From contig QKWP01000621.1 in the NCBI GenBank assembly GCA_003550325.1, positions 1 through 64,000 of the forward strand: a DNA stretch of 64,000 nucleotides. Reading direction: 5' to 3'. Each line of letters starts with the position of its first letter. Within the stretch, counting starts at the first letter, position 1. The notes beneath the pieces are model-generated. The model was not told the DNA's origin. It worked only from the letters and a program-made list of their open reading frames with translations, and searched no databases. Below, in pieces: positions 41,025-51,963 of this stretch. The position numbers were made by a program, and so were the translations under genes. Source of the DNA: Gigaspora rosea (lineage: Eukaryota; Glomeromycota; Glomeromycetes; Diversisporales; Gigasporaceae).

Positions 41025-41351
41025 TGTCTTTATTTGAAGATGATGAAAATTTATCAATTTCAAATAATGGCAATGATTTAATAGTTGAAAATTCATTACT
41101 ATCATCAAATGATTTAGTTGAAAAAGATTTGTTAGAAAAGTTGAAGAATTAACAGAAGAAAATAATGATTTAAATCAGCAGTTGGAAGATTTATTAGATG
41201 ATTATTACAGATTAAAAAAGGCTGCATTTAGAATAAAAAAATTTTTTATTCCAATAGTATCATATTTTTTTGCTATAATTATTTTTATTATATTTATAAA
41301 TTCAAATCCAATGTATTATTATTTAATAAAAAAATTTAAAGTTCTGACTTA
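41024..41351 (+). pseudogene. Coiled coil plus membrane segment, second gene
   Basis: MSLFEDDENLSISNNGNDLI at the start, a coiled coil with EELTEENNDLNQQLEDLLDD, and a membrane helix (PIVSYFFAIIIFIIFI). It overlaps the stop of the previous gene. Broken about once. Marks the right end of the island. Confidence 0.45.
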
Positions 41352-41640
41352 GGGGAAAAAAAATAAAAAAGTATATCTAATTAGTAAAATAAATTTGAAA
41401 ACTTTGAAGCTTCTATACTATAAGTTGTAATTGAAACTAAGGACCAGAACCACAAAGGATACTAACAATTACCTAAGCCATTTACTTTAGAGCTACACAA
41501 AGCATGCAAAAACATTAAAACAGTTAAACAGAAAAAAATAAAACAACAATAAACCAAGACTTATAATTTTGTTAAACACTTTTCAATTTTGTTAACTTTA
41601 TTAAAATTATTATTTATTATTTTTATTATTATTATTACTC
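41352..41640. other. Island-to-host boundary, gene-free
   Basis: AT-rich with no gene recognised; low-complexity ATT repeats (TTATTATTTATTATT) begin near 41600. Confidence 0.4.
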
Positions 41641-41884
41641 ATTATTTATTATTTATTATTTATTATTACTTAAAACTTATTAGTATTTTATTATTATTAC
41701 AATATTAATTATTATATTATAATTATATATAAAAAAAATTATTATTATTATTTTGAACCATTTTAAACATTATTATTTAATTATTACTTATATTATTTAC
41801 AAAATTTTGAAAAATTTAAGTTTTATTTACAAAGATAATTAAAATAAATACAAAAATTATTTGTAAAATAATATGATGATTTCT

Positions 41885-42234
41885 ATTTACTTCTTCAATT
41901 CTTCGTCACTACTCCCTATTTTCTTCTTCCAACTCTTTATTCTCTTCTTCCAACTCTCTATTTTCTTTTTTCAACTCTTTAGCTTCTTCGACCCTTCTTC
42001 TTTCTATGTCTCCAACTTTTCTTCTCAACTCTCCATTTTCAGCTTCTAAGTTGGCCGTCCAAGCCCTCCACCTATTTCATTCTAGAATTATCTGCTCATA
42101 TCGACTTGCTTGCAGAAGGGCTTCAACGTCAGGAGGATTTATTTTTTGCTGTGTTGCTCTTGATAGTCTATTAGCCAGTTTTGGAGCCTCGCCATTCGAG
42201 AAGGAACAGAATCAGCTTTCTTAGTATGAGTCAT
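41885..42234 (-). pseudogene. Short coiled-coil protein gene, left copy
   Basis: Start MTHTKKADSVPSRMARLQNW; later ANLEAENGELRRKVGDIERR and the Glu-rich heptads KELKKENRELEEENKELEEE. It aligns with the protein at 51174-51539. It has a frame change after QEQHSKK, a TGA where the other copy has Ser (ILE-NRW), and a TAG/TGA pair after EEENRE, so it is a pseudogene. No family name known; the layout suggests a small oligomerising protein. Confidence 0.6.
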
Positions 42235-42269
42235 CTATAAAATAAAAATAATTAGAATCAACTATATGT

Positions 42270-42440
42270 ATACTGAAAAAGGGGAAATAAAATGAACACA
42301 AGTGCATTGGCTACCACACTTGTGAAAGACCAAGTTGAAGCAGAAAATATCTACTAGGGTGACTACTACAGTAGTAAAACTGAATGTAGAGTGCTCACCC
42401 AGACATAAAAGACTGGCTTCGCATACAGCAAGTGCTAAGG
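42270..42440 (-). other. 5'-UTR intron of the left coiled-coil gene
   Basis: On the minus strand, GGGTGAGCACTC (donor-like, about 42395) and CCCTTTTTCAG (acceptor-like, about 42278) correspond to the donor and acceptor at 50997 and 51126 in the right copy. The 78-aa antisense frame here is incidental. Confidence 0.45.
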
Positions 42441-43639
42441 CTAAGCTCACAGCCCGAAAGTATACACACCTGGGGAGGAGCAAAACGATGTAAAGCAATG
42501 TAAAGCAGAAAATTCAACAAAGTTTTTCAAACAACAAAGTTTATCTAAAAGAAAAAGAGATAAATTAATTTTAAAAAGGAATAAAGAAAAGAACAAGAGA
42601 AAAGAATATTAACCAAGGCAGTTGGGAATGAAAATTTTTAAGAAGCAACGAACATCCAAGACTCAGAAATAAATAGAATCTAATGATTACAAGGATTATT
42701 TCAAAATGGAAAATCAATTAACTGTAAACAAAACAATGAGAATCACAACAATAATGATGTGATTTACAGAATTAGAAATTAGATCTTGTATGAACACCAA
42801 TCAGAATCATAGAAGCTAATTTTAGATGAATTAGCCTAGAAAGTTCGGAGACCTCACAATTTTAGGGGGAGAAAACAACAATAAAAGTACCAAAATACAT
42901 ATTAAGCAAAATTTTTGACAAGTTTTAACAAGTTTTGACAAGTATTTTTGAACATTACCATGCGAAATTTTGTATATGAATAATGCAAATACAAAACATA
43001 TGGGAATCACAAAGATAAATTCTTTGTTGTACTAGAAAAATAAGAAGTACAACAATTGCATCATTAATTAAAGTTTCCAGGCACAATTATATATGAATCA
43101 CCAGTTCTAACAATTATGCATGATAATAGATGCGTATATCCAAATTAATTTGCAAATTAAGCAAATAACCATCAATTTAACAATTTCTCCAACATTTTGA
43201 AAATATTGACAAGGAATACAAAATCCCAAAAATAGAAAAAATACTAGAAACAGAAACAGACCCAGGTACACTAATTATCCAAGCAATAGAATCCAAATAG
43301 AAACTTCTATTGTTTAGTCTCAAACCTTAGCCATATCTATTAAATTAATCACATGCTAAAATCAAGTAAAGGAACTATTAAAAGAATTAGAGTTTAATAA
43401 AGAACCAAATACAGATACGAATTTTATAACTAGATACTGTAGTATATAATTCTTTTTAAAAATTATACTGCTTTACTAAAAGGATTTTATATTACTTTCT
43501 TAACTAATTTAAACCACTTTACTTTAATTAAAAATCATACTTGGTGTTCTTATAAACATAAAAAAGTAATAGTTATTATATTGCAACAAATATAATAAAT
43601 AATTCTTCTGTTATTTTTATCCAATGTTTTATTCAAAAT

Positions 43640-44072
43640 GGAAAATGATAGATCATATATGGCCGTTGTAGTAGAAAGGGCCCAAACTCCTCTAACAATC
43701 AAATTTGAGTTCTTTCAAGATTCGGATTAATCTTGAGGTGGGCTATACTTTTCAATTACAAATGAAAATTGGTTTGTATAATAAAAAATCAGGAAATTTT
43801 AAAAAAATATTTTAGAAGACTTGTATGTCACGAGATTACCTGATATGATCAACTAATCAAATCGCATAATTTTTGATTGAACCGGATCAGTCTGAAAAAA
43901 TAAACATGATTTTCTCAAAATTATATATTTCCGAGTTTCAGCCCTTTCTACTGCAATGGCACCATATTAATCGAAAAGGTTGTGATAATTGTGAAATTAA
44001 TCTCAGAAAAACAACAAAAAAAGAAAATAATTTAGAGCATAATAAAATTACAGGAATTATAATAGTTATTTA
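43640..44072 (+). pseudogene. HNH-type gene fragment
   Basis: 43907-44060 encodes FSKLYISEFQPFLLQWHHIN then RKGCDNCEINLRKTTKKEN. The H-I-N-R...DNC..NLR order is the core of HNH nucleases of the AP2/HNH type. A broken relic; the first ~45 bp recur next to the LTR at 2918. Upstream 43640-43690 has TTCAAAATGGAAAATGATAG, as found before the core at 46.9 kb. Confidence 0.6.
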
Positions 44073-44132
44073 ATTAATTATATTTAAAAAAACTATATAT
44101 TGTACAATTAATTATATTTAATTTTTAATAAA

Positions 44133-44960
44133 AATGAATATTCAAATTTTAAATAAAATTTTTTTGATAAAAAAGAATGAATTAAATTTTTAATCAAAGA
44201 AAATATTATTAAACCTCCTAAAAAATGTCAATTCTGTAATGGAGAAATGTATCTTTATCTTAAATATAATGTTTTTCATTGTAAGAAAAATGACTGTAAA
44301 AAGATGGTTACTGTTTTTAAAAACATTTTTTTCTTAACACCATCTAAAATGTAATGATATCTTATTAATTGGATATTATTGGATTCATAAACTTAAAATT
44401 CAACAAATTCATGATATTATTAATATTGCTAGACTTAGTATTCGTAAATTTATTAAAGATTTTAGAAATTTAGCTATTAATTCTTTAACACCAGAAGATA
44501 CAATAATTGGTGGTCAAAAACAAATAGTTGAAATTAATGAATCTTTATTTAATGATTTCTGGGTTATTGGAGGTGTTCAAAGACCTAAAAAGAAAAAAAA
44601 TATTAAAAAAAAAATTTTTTTTGAAGCTGTCAATAATCGTAATACTGAAATACTTACAAGAATTATAAAACAGCATGTAAAACCTGGGTCAACTATATTT
44701 ACAGATTCTTGGCTTGGTTATCAAAATCTTGAAAACCTTGGTATGAAACATATATGAACAAATCATTCAAGACCTAATCCTAGACAAAGAATTAGAAAAA
44801 TTCACACAAATACAATAGAAAGTACATGGAATTTACTAAAAATTTTTATTCAAAATCAAAAAGAAGAAAAAATATTATTAAACCTTTATTATATTAATTT
44901 ATATTTAGACAAAAATATAAAAATGAATTATGGAAATCTGTTTTAAATATTATTAAAAAT
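44133..44960 (+). mobile_element. Merlin/IS1016-like transposase relic
   Basis: A DDE transposase of the IS1595/IS1016 (Merlin) type. The N-terminal zinc-ribbon-like part has CQFCNGEMYLYLKYNVFHCK. The catalytic core has VEINESLF (44527-44550), GGVQRPKKKKN, VKPGSTIFTDSWLGYQNLEN and HTNTIESTWNLLK (44803-44841). The family shows EIDESLF at the first site; Asn replaces the catalytic Asp here, so it is inactive. There is also a TGA at 44755-44757 and a frame change near 44350. Plain DNA transposon; terminal inverted repeats were not located. Confidence 0.7.
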
Positions 44961-44962
44961 AA

Positions 44963-45570
44963 TTAATATTTTACTTCTTTTCCATTCAAATTTCCTATTA
45001 ATTTATTATATTCTTTTTTAAAATTAATAGCTTGTTGTTTTAATTTAAAATATTTTGTTTTTTTTTGTTTTCTATTTTTATACCATTTAAATCTCCAATG
45101 ATTATATGTTTTATCAAAATCAATTACATTATAACCTATATATTATTTTTATATAATTTACAATTTAAATGATTTATTCTTGGAGTTGTTTTTCTTAGAT
45201 TTGATTTACAATTATCTAATTCAAATCTATTAATATTATCTGTAAATCTCCAATTTTGAAAAATTAATTGATGAAATTTTGTAGTTTTATTTTTAATTTT
45301 TGAATAAATATAATATGTATTTCCTTCTTTACTACTATACCAAGTATGATTTTTAATTAATTTAATATTAGTAAAATCTGCGAGAAATGTAATTTCTGGT
45401 TTTTGTGTTTTGACTTCAAAAAAAAAAGTTGCATTAATTTCTACAATTCAATATTCATTTGATTTTCTTTTTGGTTTGATAATTGGTATTTTAGACCAAC
45501 CAGATAACACTTCCAAACTCAAAAATTTTTTAGCAGTATAAGATATTAAATCCGGGTTTGTATCTGTCAT
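44963..45570 (-). pseudogene. HNH/AP2-type nuclease gene, copy 1
   Basis: Start MTDTNPDLISYTAKKFLSLE. HNH-like core FHQLIFQNWRFTDNINRFEL, DNCKSNLRKTTPRINHLNCK; C-terminal AP2-like part YNHWRFKWYKNRKQKKTKYF and QQAINFKKEYNKLIGN. Such genes are dispersed in arbuscular mycorrhizal fungi and resemble homing-type nucleases. The typical DHINxxxLDN pattern is changed (DNINRFELDN), so catalysis is doubtful. One TGA in NEY-IVEIN, one frame change in a T-run near 45425 and one stop after KNNI. Tail to tail with the Merlin relic. Confidence 0.65.
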
Positions 45571-46580
45571 GCTATGTTATTATATTTAAGGCTTTATGGT
45601 GATAATGTTGAATTCATTTGAAGAGAAAAACATAAAAAAAATTTATGAAAAGTATTTTTAAATAATCTTAAGAATAATAACTAACAATTGATGCTGCATA
45701 TAAATATAAAAATATAATAAACAATCTTTCAATTTTTTTTTGGATTAAACTAAATAATAATATTTCAAATAGTAATAATATAAAAATAATTATTAATATT
45801 AAGAATAAATTTTTATTTTTTTATATAATTCTTAATTAATTGTTTTCTCTAAAATTTTATTGTTTCCTTTGAATTTTTATTGTTTTTTGCACTTTTTCAA
45901 GATTTTTATTTTATTTTTATTTTTAAAATATGTAATAGTCAAATCATTTATCATTTTGAATTTAAATATTGAAATTTATATTTATAGATCCTTTATTTAT
46001 ATAATTATTAAAATAATATTGTTAATGAATATTTCTAATATCTTGAGAAATTTTAACAATTAAATTAATGTTTTATTACCAAGACTTAACATAAATTAAA
46101 AATCTACCAGGATTTGTATATATTGAAAATGTTAATACTAATCTACCCCAATTAACTTGATTACTCAAACTTTATGCTGATAATATTTGTATTTAAACAA
46201 TATATTCTAAAAATCTTTGCATTTTTTTAATAAATAATATTTTATCAGTTACAGAATTTGGATTTAATGAAATAAATTATACTAATTTATTTCAATCATT
46301 TTGATTTAACTGTATTAATCTCTGAATTTCTATGATAAATATTATTCTATTGGTTATAGGATTCTACAATAGTTTATAATTCTTTTCTCTTTTTATGACA
46401 ACCACATGATTGTATAGTTTTACAATTAACATATATGCTTGAATAGCATATAAAAGCAATAAAATAATAGATGATTGATAATTTCATTAATTTCATTTTT
46501 TATATTGATATTTTAGAATAAAACGATATTTATATACTTTATTTAAATTTAATATATCATCATTTATTAGAAAAATAAAA
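45571..46580. other. AT-rich stretch; weak minus-strand coding at 46080-46300
   Basis: No sure gene. The minus strand reads SLSNQVNWGRLVLTFSIYTN then PGRFLIYVKSW and a stop (46092-46180), preceded by NPNSVTDKILFIKKMQRFLE in the same frame with interruptions. The NWGRLV stretch resembles the BH1 signature of Bcl-2 proteins; this may be chance. A plus-strand 67-aa hydrophobic frame at 45860 is not convincing. Confidence 0.25.
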
Positions 46581-46599
46581 AAATTATAAATATTTTACT

Positions 46600-47453
46600 T
46601 CTTTTCTATTCATTACCTGAAATTTTATCATGTTTTAACTTAAATTCTATTGCTAATTGTTTTACTTGTTTGCTATTTCTAGTTTTAGTAATACTAAATT
46701 TTTTATTAAATTTAATTTTATTATTTTTTTCTACATAAATCTCTATATATTTCCAATTTATCAAAATTAATTCTATTTATTCTACTGGTATTATCTTTAT
46801 GAATTTTATAATTTAATGCATTTTTTCTTGGTATTGTTTCTCTAAGATTTAATTCACAATTATCAAATCTCTTTTTGTTAATATGATTTATAATTTTCCA
46901 TTTTGAATAAATCATTTGATGGAATTGAATTGTTGTCTATTGATTATTTTTTTTAATAATTATTGCAATATAATAAGTATTTTTCTTTTTACTACAAAAC
47001 CAAGTATAATTTTTTAATAAAGTAAAGTGTTTTAAATTAATTAAAAAGTAATTTTTGGTTTTTGTATAATAATTTCATAATATAGTTTGTTATTAATTTT
47101 GATTAATCGATATTTGTAAAGCTTTTAGTTAGATGTTTTTCAACAAAAGTGATATGAACTATTCTAAATTCTAAATGTCCAATTTTTCAAGATAATAATA
47201 TACAAAAATGTAATAATAATAACAAAAATAAAATAATAAAATAATGAAATAATAACTATTCATTCTATAACTTTTCCATTCCTTTAAGAAAATTTACTCT
47301 GTAAATTCCTTTTCTTTAACTTCAAGAAATAGCTTAAAATTAATTTTAACAAGGCAATATTCATTAAGTTTGTATTTTGGTTTATCGAATTCTTATATTT
47401 ATCCATAACATAATAATCTCAAAGTTTTTGAATTTATCTTTCCAATTAGACAT
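46600..47453 (-). pseudogene. HNH/AP2-type nuclease gene, copy 2, interrupted
   Basis: Start MSNWKDKFKNFEI; KPKYKLNEYCLVKINFKLFL matches the same position of copy 1. Then, after a ~110-bp AT-rich insertion at about 47165-47280, come WKIINHINKKRFDNCELNLR and ETIPRKNALNYKIHKDNTSR, with a C-terminal AIEFKLKHDKISGNE. Several stops and frame changes. The inserted DNA resembles the 3' end of the LTR at 2830-2917 and may be an LTR remnant. Confidence 0.6.
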
Positions 47454-47479
47454 TTGTTTCAAAAATAAATAAAAAAATC

Positions 47480-48186
47480 CAAATACTTAAATTTTTTTAT
47501 AGTTCTGAGTTAGAATTTAAAACAAAGAATAATGTGCTTTTGCGCAAATAAAATAATTCTTAATCTAGTACCATGCGCAGAAATTTAAATCCAAAAATAT
47601 AGCTGCAGTTACTGCAGGTGTATTTATGGATTTATTATTCATTACATTATTATTTATGTTTGCTCCTGTTGATAATATACCAGGAGTATTTAATTTTTAT
47701 TTTTACTCTTTATTTAAATACCAAATTTTGACTTATCTCATTACATCATAATCATCACTTTAATTATAAATTAGTTACTCATGTAACTCAACTATGTACA
47801 TATTTGTCATATATAAATTTGATTCAATCTATAATTCTGCTTTTTTAATCATTACATGAGCACGTTATATTTCGATCAAACAAAGTTTTATATTTTTTAT
47901 AAATTTACTAACACAAATTCTATTTATTGCTTTCTAGCAGAGCCACCAGATTTTAGCAGTAGCAAATAGCACTAGCATGATTATGACAACCAAATCTGAC
48001 TGAAATTGTTTATTTAACTTCCACTAAAATTATTTCTCGATTTCTCATTGATGATTGCTTTAATTGGGTATATATGGTTTGTTTTTTTGTTTGATGATTC
48101 GTCCAAGCATAGCTTATGAGCAGCCACTTTGACTTTTTTAGGGAATGGCTAAGGCCAGGTGCATTCATATGTTTTTTGATTATTAA
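47480..48186. other. Gene-free stretch with a dispersed repeat
   Basis: 47620-47690 (TTTGCTCCTGTTGATAATAT and ACCAGGAGTA) matches 3010-3060. The rest, to the MITE start, shows no gene. Confidence 0.5.
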
Positions 48187-49086
48187 GGGGGCTTCCAGAA
48201 ATTACGTAATATTTTGTTACTAATAAATTTCAAAATTTTACCCCACCCACTCATACCTGATACTCTATTAGCCAATCAAATATTATATTTTTTAAAATTT
48301 ATTAATATGTTTTAATTTATGAATTTTATAATAACTATTTCTCTACTGGACCAATTTAGATAATTTAACTACCAAAATGTTCATCTCACTGAGATGATTC
48401 TAACAAGCCCAAAATCAGTAAAATCAAATCACAGGGTCCTATGATCATTCAACTTTTGTGTAATTTTAATAGTGATTTTTTAGAATCACAAGTAAATTTC
48501 TTTAATATTGAATAACTTTTGATCCACTGGCCTGTTTTGGATGATTTAACTACCAAAATGACATCTCAGTAAGATGATCTAACAAGCCCAAAATCGCTAA
48601 ATTCTAATCACAGGATCCCAAGATCAATAAAGATTTGTATTGTTAGACAAGCAATAAAATCTTTATTGATCTTGGAATCCTGTGTTTGGAATTTAGCGAT
48701 TTTGGGCTTGTTAGAATCGTCTCACTGAGACAAACATTTTGGTAGTTAAATCATCCAAAACAGGCCAGTGGATCAAAAGTGATTCAATATTAAAGAAATT
48801 TACTTAGTGATTCTAAAAAATCACTATTAAAATTACACAAAAGCTGAACGATCTTGGGACCCTGTAATTAGATTTTAACGATTTTGGGCTTGTTAGAATC
48901 GTCTCAATGAGACGAACATTTTGGTAGTTAAATCATCTAAATTGGTCCAGTAGATCAATAGTTACTAATGATTTTATAATTTTATACTTTTGACCAAAAT
49001 TATAAAAATTTGACTAGAATTATAATTATAACCTGATATTTTCGGGACCCCACCCACCAAAAAATCACGTAATTTCTGGAAGCCCC
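48187..49086. mobile_element. 900-bp MITE, PIF/Harbinger (Tourist)-like
   Basis: Ends GGGGGCTTCCAGAAATTACG and, inverted, GGGGCTTCCAGAAATTACGT; flanked by TAA on both sides, a 3-bp target duplication typical of PIF/Harbinger. The interior folds into nested inverted copies of a block with GATTTAACTACCAAAATG and AACAAGCCCAAAATC (48350-48950). A 90-aa minus frame across the right end is not a gene. Confidence 0.85.
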
Positions 49087-49259
49087 TAATTAAAATTAGT
49101 GTAAGGGTTGGTTGGGTTAGGGTTAGGGCTTGGCTTATAAGTAAAATTGTCTTCTTGTCATTTTTATTAATGCTCCTAAATAGGTTTAGATACTCGTTTT
49201 TTGTATTTTTGGCGGTTTTCACTTTTTTTCTTTGTTTTTGTCTCATTGGGCTGATTCGT

Positions 49260-49873
49260 TGTTACAAGTAGTATAGCCTTCTTAATTTACTACTAGCAAC
49301 ATAGCACATGGCAAAAGAGATCTTGTAGGATTAGAGAAGATATGAAGTAGTATAGAAGTAAAATGTTTCCTTACTATGGCAGTCCGATATATTTTACTCA
49401 AAGAACAGGAGTGTATTTAGTTGGGCAAAGATATGACTTTGCTACAAAACTATTTAAAGGTTTCTGTGCCTAAAGAATTCCTATAACTAAAGAATTGCAG
49501 AGAACAAATCCTTAAGTTAAGGAAGGATAAAAGCTAGGGTTTATATATCTTTTTACAGCTATTAGTTACAATAGTACAATAGCAGAAATGGTAGAAATGG
49601 TAGAAAAGATAGAAACGATAGAAATGGTAAAAATGGTAGAAATGGCAGAAATGGTAAAAATGGTAGAAATGGTAGAAATGGTAGAAATAGTAGAAATGGT
49701 AAAAATAGTTAACCATGTTACTTGTACTTCTAACTAAGCTATATATAGTTAATAATATAAAATAATATAAAATAATATAATAATATAAGATAATAAAATA
49801 AATAAATAAAATATAATTAACTAATACTAGAAAATACATTCAAGAAACTAATACTAAAACTCGTTTTATAACA
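49260..49873. repeat. Solo LTR related to the Ty3/Gypsy LTR at 2209
   Basis: It starts TGTTACAAGTAGTATAGCCT and ends TTTTATAACA, like the TGTTACAGTAGGGAGGCC...TAACA LTR at 2209. Blocks of similar order follow, including a minisatellite at the same relative place and a TTAAC...ACTTCT block after it. No internal region or partner LTR is nearby. No perfect target duplication. An old fossil. Confidence 0.6.
49571..49710. repeat. 9-bp minisatellite (GTAGAAATG-type) inside the solo LTR
   Basis: About 15 tandem units of GTAGAAATG with variants GTAAAAATG, GCAGAAATG and ATAGAAACG. It has the same unit length and LTR position as the GTTATAAGC array at 2570 but a different spelling. The minus-strand FYHFYHFYHF frame is an artefact of the repeat. 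Confidence 0.9.
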
Positions 49874-50996
49874 TTTCTGTCTCCTTTAGAACGAACTCTG
49901 TGGGTTCCTAAATCTAATAACTTTTAAAAATTATAAAGGAAATTATATACTATCTAATTATAAAATTCAAATCTGTATCTAGTACTTCATTAAATTCTGG
50001 ACCCTTCGATAGTTTCTTTGCTTGGTTTTAGCACGTGATTAATTTAATAAATGTGGCTAAAGTTTGAAGCTAAAGAATAGAAGTTTCTATTTTGAATTCT
50101 ATTGTCTGAGTAATCAGTATACCTGAGTTGGTTTCTGTTTCTAGTATTTGTCTATTTTGGTTTTGTATCTCTCAGTAATATTTTAGCATTGTTGGGAAAT
50201 TGTCAAGTTAATAAGGATATTTGCCTGATTTGGGAATTAATTTGGAGATGCACATCTGTTATAATGTATAATTGTTGAAACTGATGATTTATACATAATT
50301 GTGTTTGAAAATCACAATTAATAGTATACTTGTTATAGTCTGGTTTTTCTTGTACACCAAAGAATTTTATCGTATGTTAATTTTTGTAATTCCCACATAT
50401 TTTGCATTTTTATTGTTCATATGCAAAAATTTGTTTTGAAAATATTAGACAAAACTTGGCAAAACTTGTTAAAAATTTTGCTCAACATGTGTTTTGGCAA
50501 TTTTATTGTTGCTTTTTTACCATAAAAGTTGTGAGGTCTTCAAACTTTCTTTATTAATTTGTCTAAAATTGGCTTCAATTTTCTAATTGGTGTTTATCAT
50601 CAGCTAATTTTTAATTTTGTGAATTACTTTCACATCGTTGTAATTTTCTTTGTTGTTGTTTACAGTTGACTGATTTTCCATTTTGGAATAATCAACTCTA
50701 TTGTCTATTTCTATTTAAAATCTGTATCTTAAATGCTCCTTTTTTTCTAAATTTTTGCTCAAAATTTTTCCCAGTTAATATTCTTTTCTCTATTCTTTTC
50801 TCTATTGTCATTTTTACTTTCTGTAATTTTCTAATTAATTTGTTTTCTCTTTCTTGTTTAAATAATAAATTTTTTTTTTATAAAATCTTTTTATCGACTT
50901 TTCACTTTGTCTTGCATTTCTCCAGGTGTGTATACTTTTGGGCTGTGAGCTTAGCCTCAGGATTTGCTATGTGCAAAGCCAATATTCTACGACTAG

Positions 50997-51126
50997 GTAA
51001 GCGTTCTATATTGTATTCTTTAACTTCTATAGTGGTTGGCACAGTAGATATTTTCTCTTCATTTTCTTTTTTTTCACAAGTTGTGGTAACCAACGCACTT
51101 GTGTTTATTTTATTTTTCCTTTTCAG
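50997..51126 (+). other. 5'-UTR intron of the right coiled-coil gene
   Basis: Donor AG|GTAAGC at 50997, acceptor TTTTCAG ending 51126, followed by TATATAACGC and the ATG 48 bp downstream. Equivalent sites exist in the inverted copy. Confidence 0.5.
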
Positions 51127-51173
51127 TATATAACGCTTAGAAATAGTCATTTCTAATTATTTTTATTTCATAA

Positions 51174-51539
51174 ATGACTTGTACAAAGAAATCTGAATCT
51201 GTTTCTTCTCGTTTGGTGGCACTTGAAAACTGGATCATCAACTTTCAAGAAGAAGAGCAAGAAAGAAATCTTCCAGATGTTGAGGCTCTTCAACATATGA
51301 GTTGAATCAATAGGTTGATTCTTGAAAGCAATAGGTGGAAGGCTCAGTTTGCAAATTTAGAATATGAAAATACAGATTTGAAAAGAAGAGTTGGTGAAGC
51401 AGAAAGAAGAAGGGTAGAAGAAGCTAGAGAATTAGAAGAAGAAAATAGAGAGTTGGAAGAAGAAAATAAAGAGTTGAAAAAAGAAAATAGAGAGTGGCGA
51501 AGGAGGGTTGAAGAAATCATCGTATTATTTTACAAATAA
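51174..51539 (+). CDS. Short coiled-coil protein, right copy
   Basis: Starts MTCTKKSESVSSRLVALENW, then FQEEEQERNLPDVEALQHMS, NRWKAQFANLEYENTDLKRR and Glu-rich heptads ELEEENRELEEENKELKKEN, ending EEIIVLFYK. A single in-frame TGA lies at 51303-51305; otherwise the frame is open for 121 codons. The start is chosen because it is the first ATG after the intron acceptor and aligns with the other copy. Function unknown; a host family, as the copies sit outside any virus-like context. Confidence 0.6.
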
Positions 51540-51680
51540 TTTTTGTATCTATTTTAGTTATTTTTGTAAATAAAATTCTTAAATTTTTCAAAATTTTGTA
51601 AATAATATGAGTAATAATTAAATAATAAAGTTTAAAATGTTTTGAAATAATAATTAATAAATATTAAAGTTTTGTTTCCT

Positions 51681-51963
51681 GTGTCTAAAAAAAATTTTAA
51701 GTGTAGTAAAGTCTTTGTCTATTGTTATCTTTTCTGATTAATTATTTAATGTTCGTCGAATGCTTTGTATAGCTCCAAAGTAAGTGACGTGAATAACTAT
51801 TAGTATAAATTTTTCACGGTTACGACTCTTAGTTTCAATCATGATTTAATAATACATGTTCCGTCAGTCATAATTACAGTAATAGTCATTACATTATACT
51901 AGAAGATCATTATAACATTAAATTAGTGTTTTTCCGATTTTATATATATTAAGTATAGAGTAT
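51681..51963. other. Gene-free spacer
   Basis: Nothing recognised. Confidence 0.4.

Larger units (their letters stand above)
18423..41351. mobile_element. Large-DNA-virus-like (NCLDV-like) island, fossil
   Basis: A 23-kb block of short, tightly spaced, mostly plus-strand genes with strong AT bias. Recognisable parts are a family B DNA polymerase, cytidylate kinase, RNase H1, YABBY/HMG-like, J-domain and BED-type proteins; many others match nothing I know. Arbuscular mycorrhizal fungi are known to carry giant-virus-derived insertions. A shared hairpin signal before start codons unites 23.9-34.7 kb. The island is broken in dozens of places, including at least three later transposon insertions (26.1, 28.7 and 35.2 kb), so it is old. 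The family cannot be fixed: no major capsid protein was recognised. A large linear plasmid is the alternative. Confidence 0.55.
41640..43500 (-). repeat. Left copy of a ~1.8-kb duplicated host gene (inverted pair)
   Basis: The minus strand matches the plus strand of 49900-51680 along most of its length. That includes a far-upstream block (AATAGAAGTTTCTATTTGGA), the CACCTGG...CAGCC block near 42460, a 5'-UTR intron and the coiled-coil gene. The copies are diverged by indels and many substitutions. Confidence 0.75.
49900..51680 (+). repeat. Right copy of the ~1.8-kb duplicated host gene
   Basis: Inverted partner of 41640-43500. It shares the upstream blocks (TTAGCACGTGATTAATTTAA, AATAGAAGTTTCTATTTTGA), a CCAGGTGTGTATAC block, the intron and the coiled-coil gene. 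Confidence 0.75.

Noticed and set aside
41881-42224. 72-aa plus-strand frame at 42006
   Set aside because: Antisense to the coiled-coil gene copy, which is supported by the inverted paralogue.
49534-49839. 101-aa minus-strand frame with FYHFYHF repeats
   Set aside because: Translation of the GTAGAAATG minisatellite.
50902-51150. 82-aa minus-strand frame and the overlapping 155-aa plus frame at 50666
   Set aside because: They overlap the 5'-UTR and intron of the coiled-coil gene. The inverted copy does not keep either frame intact.
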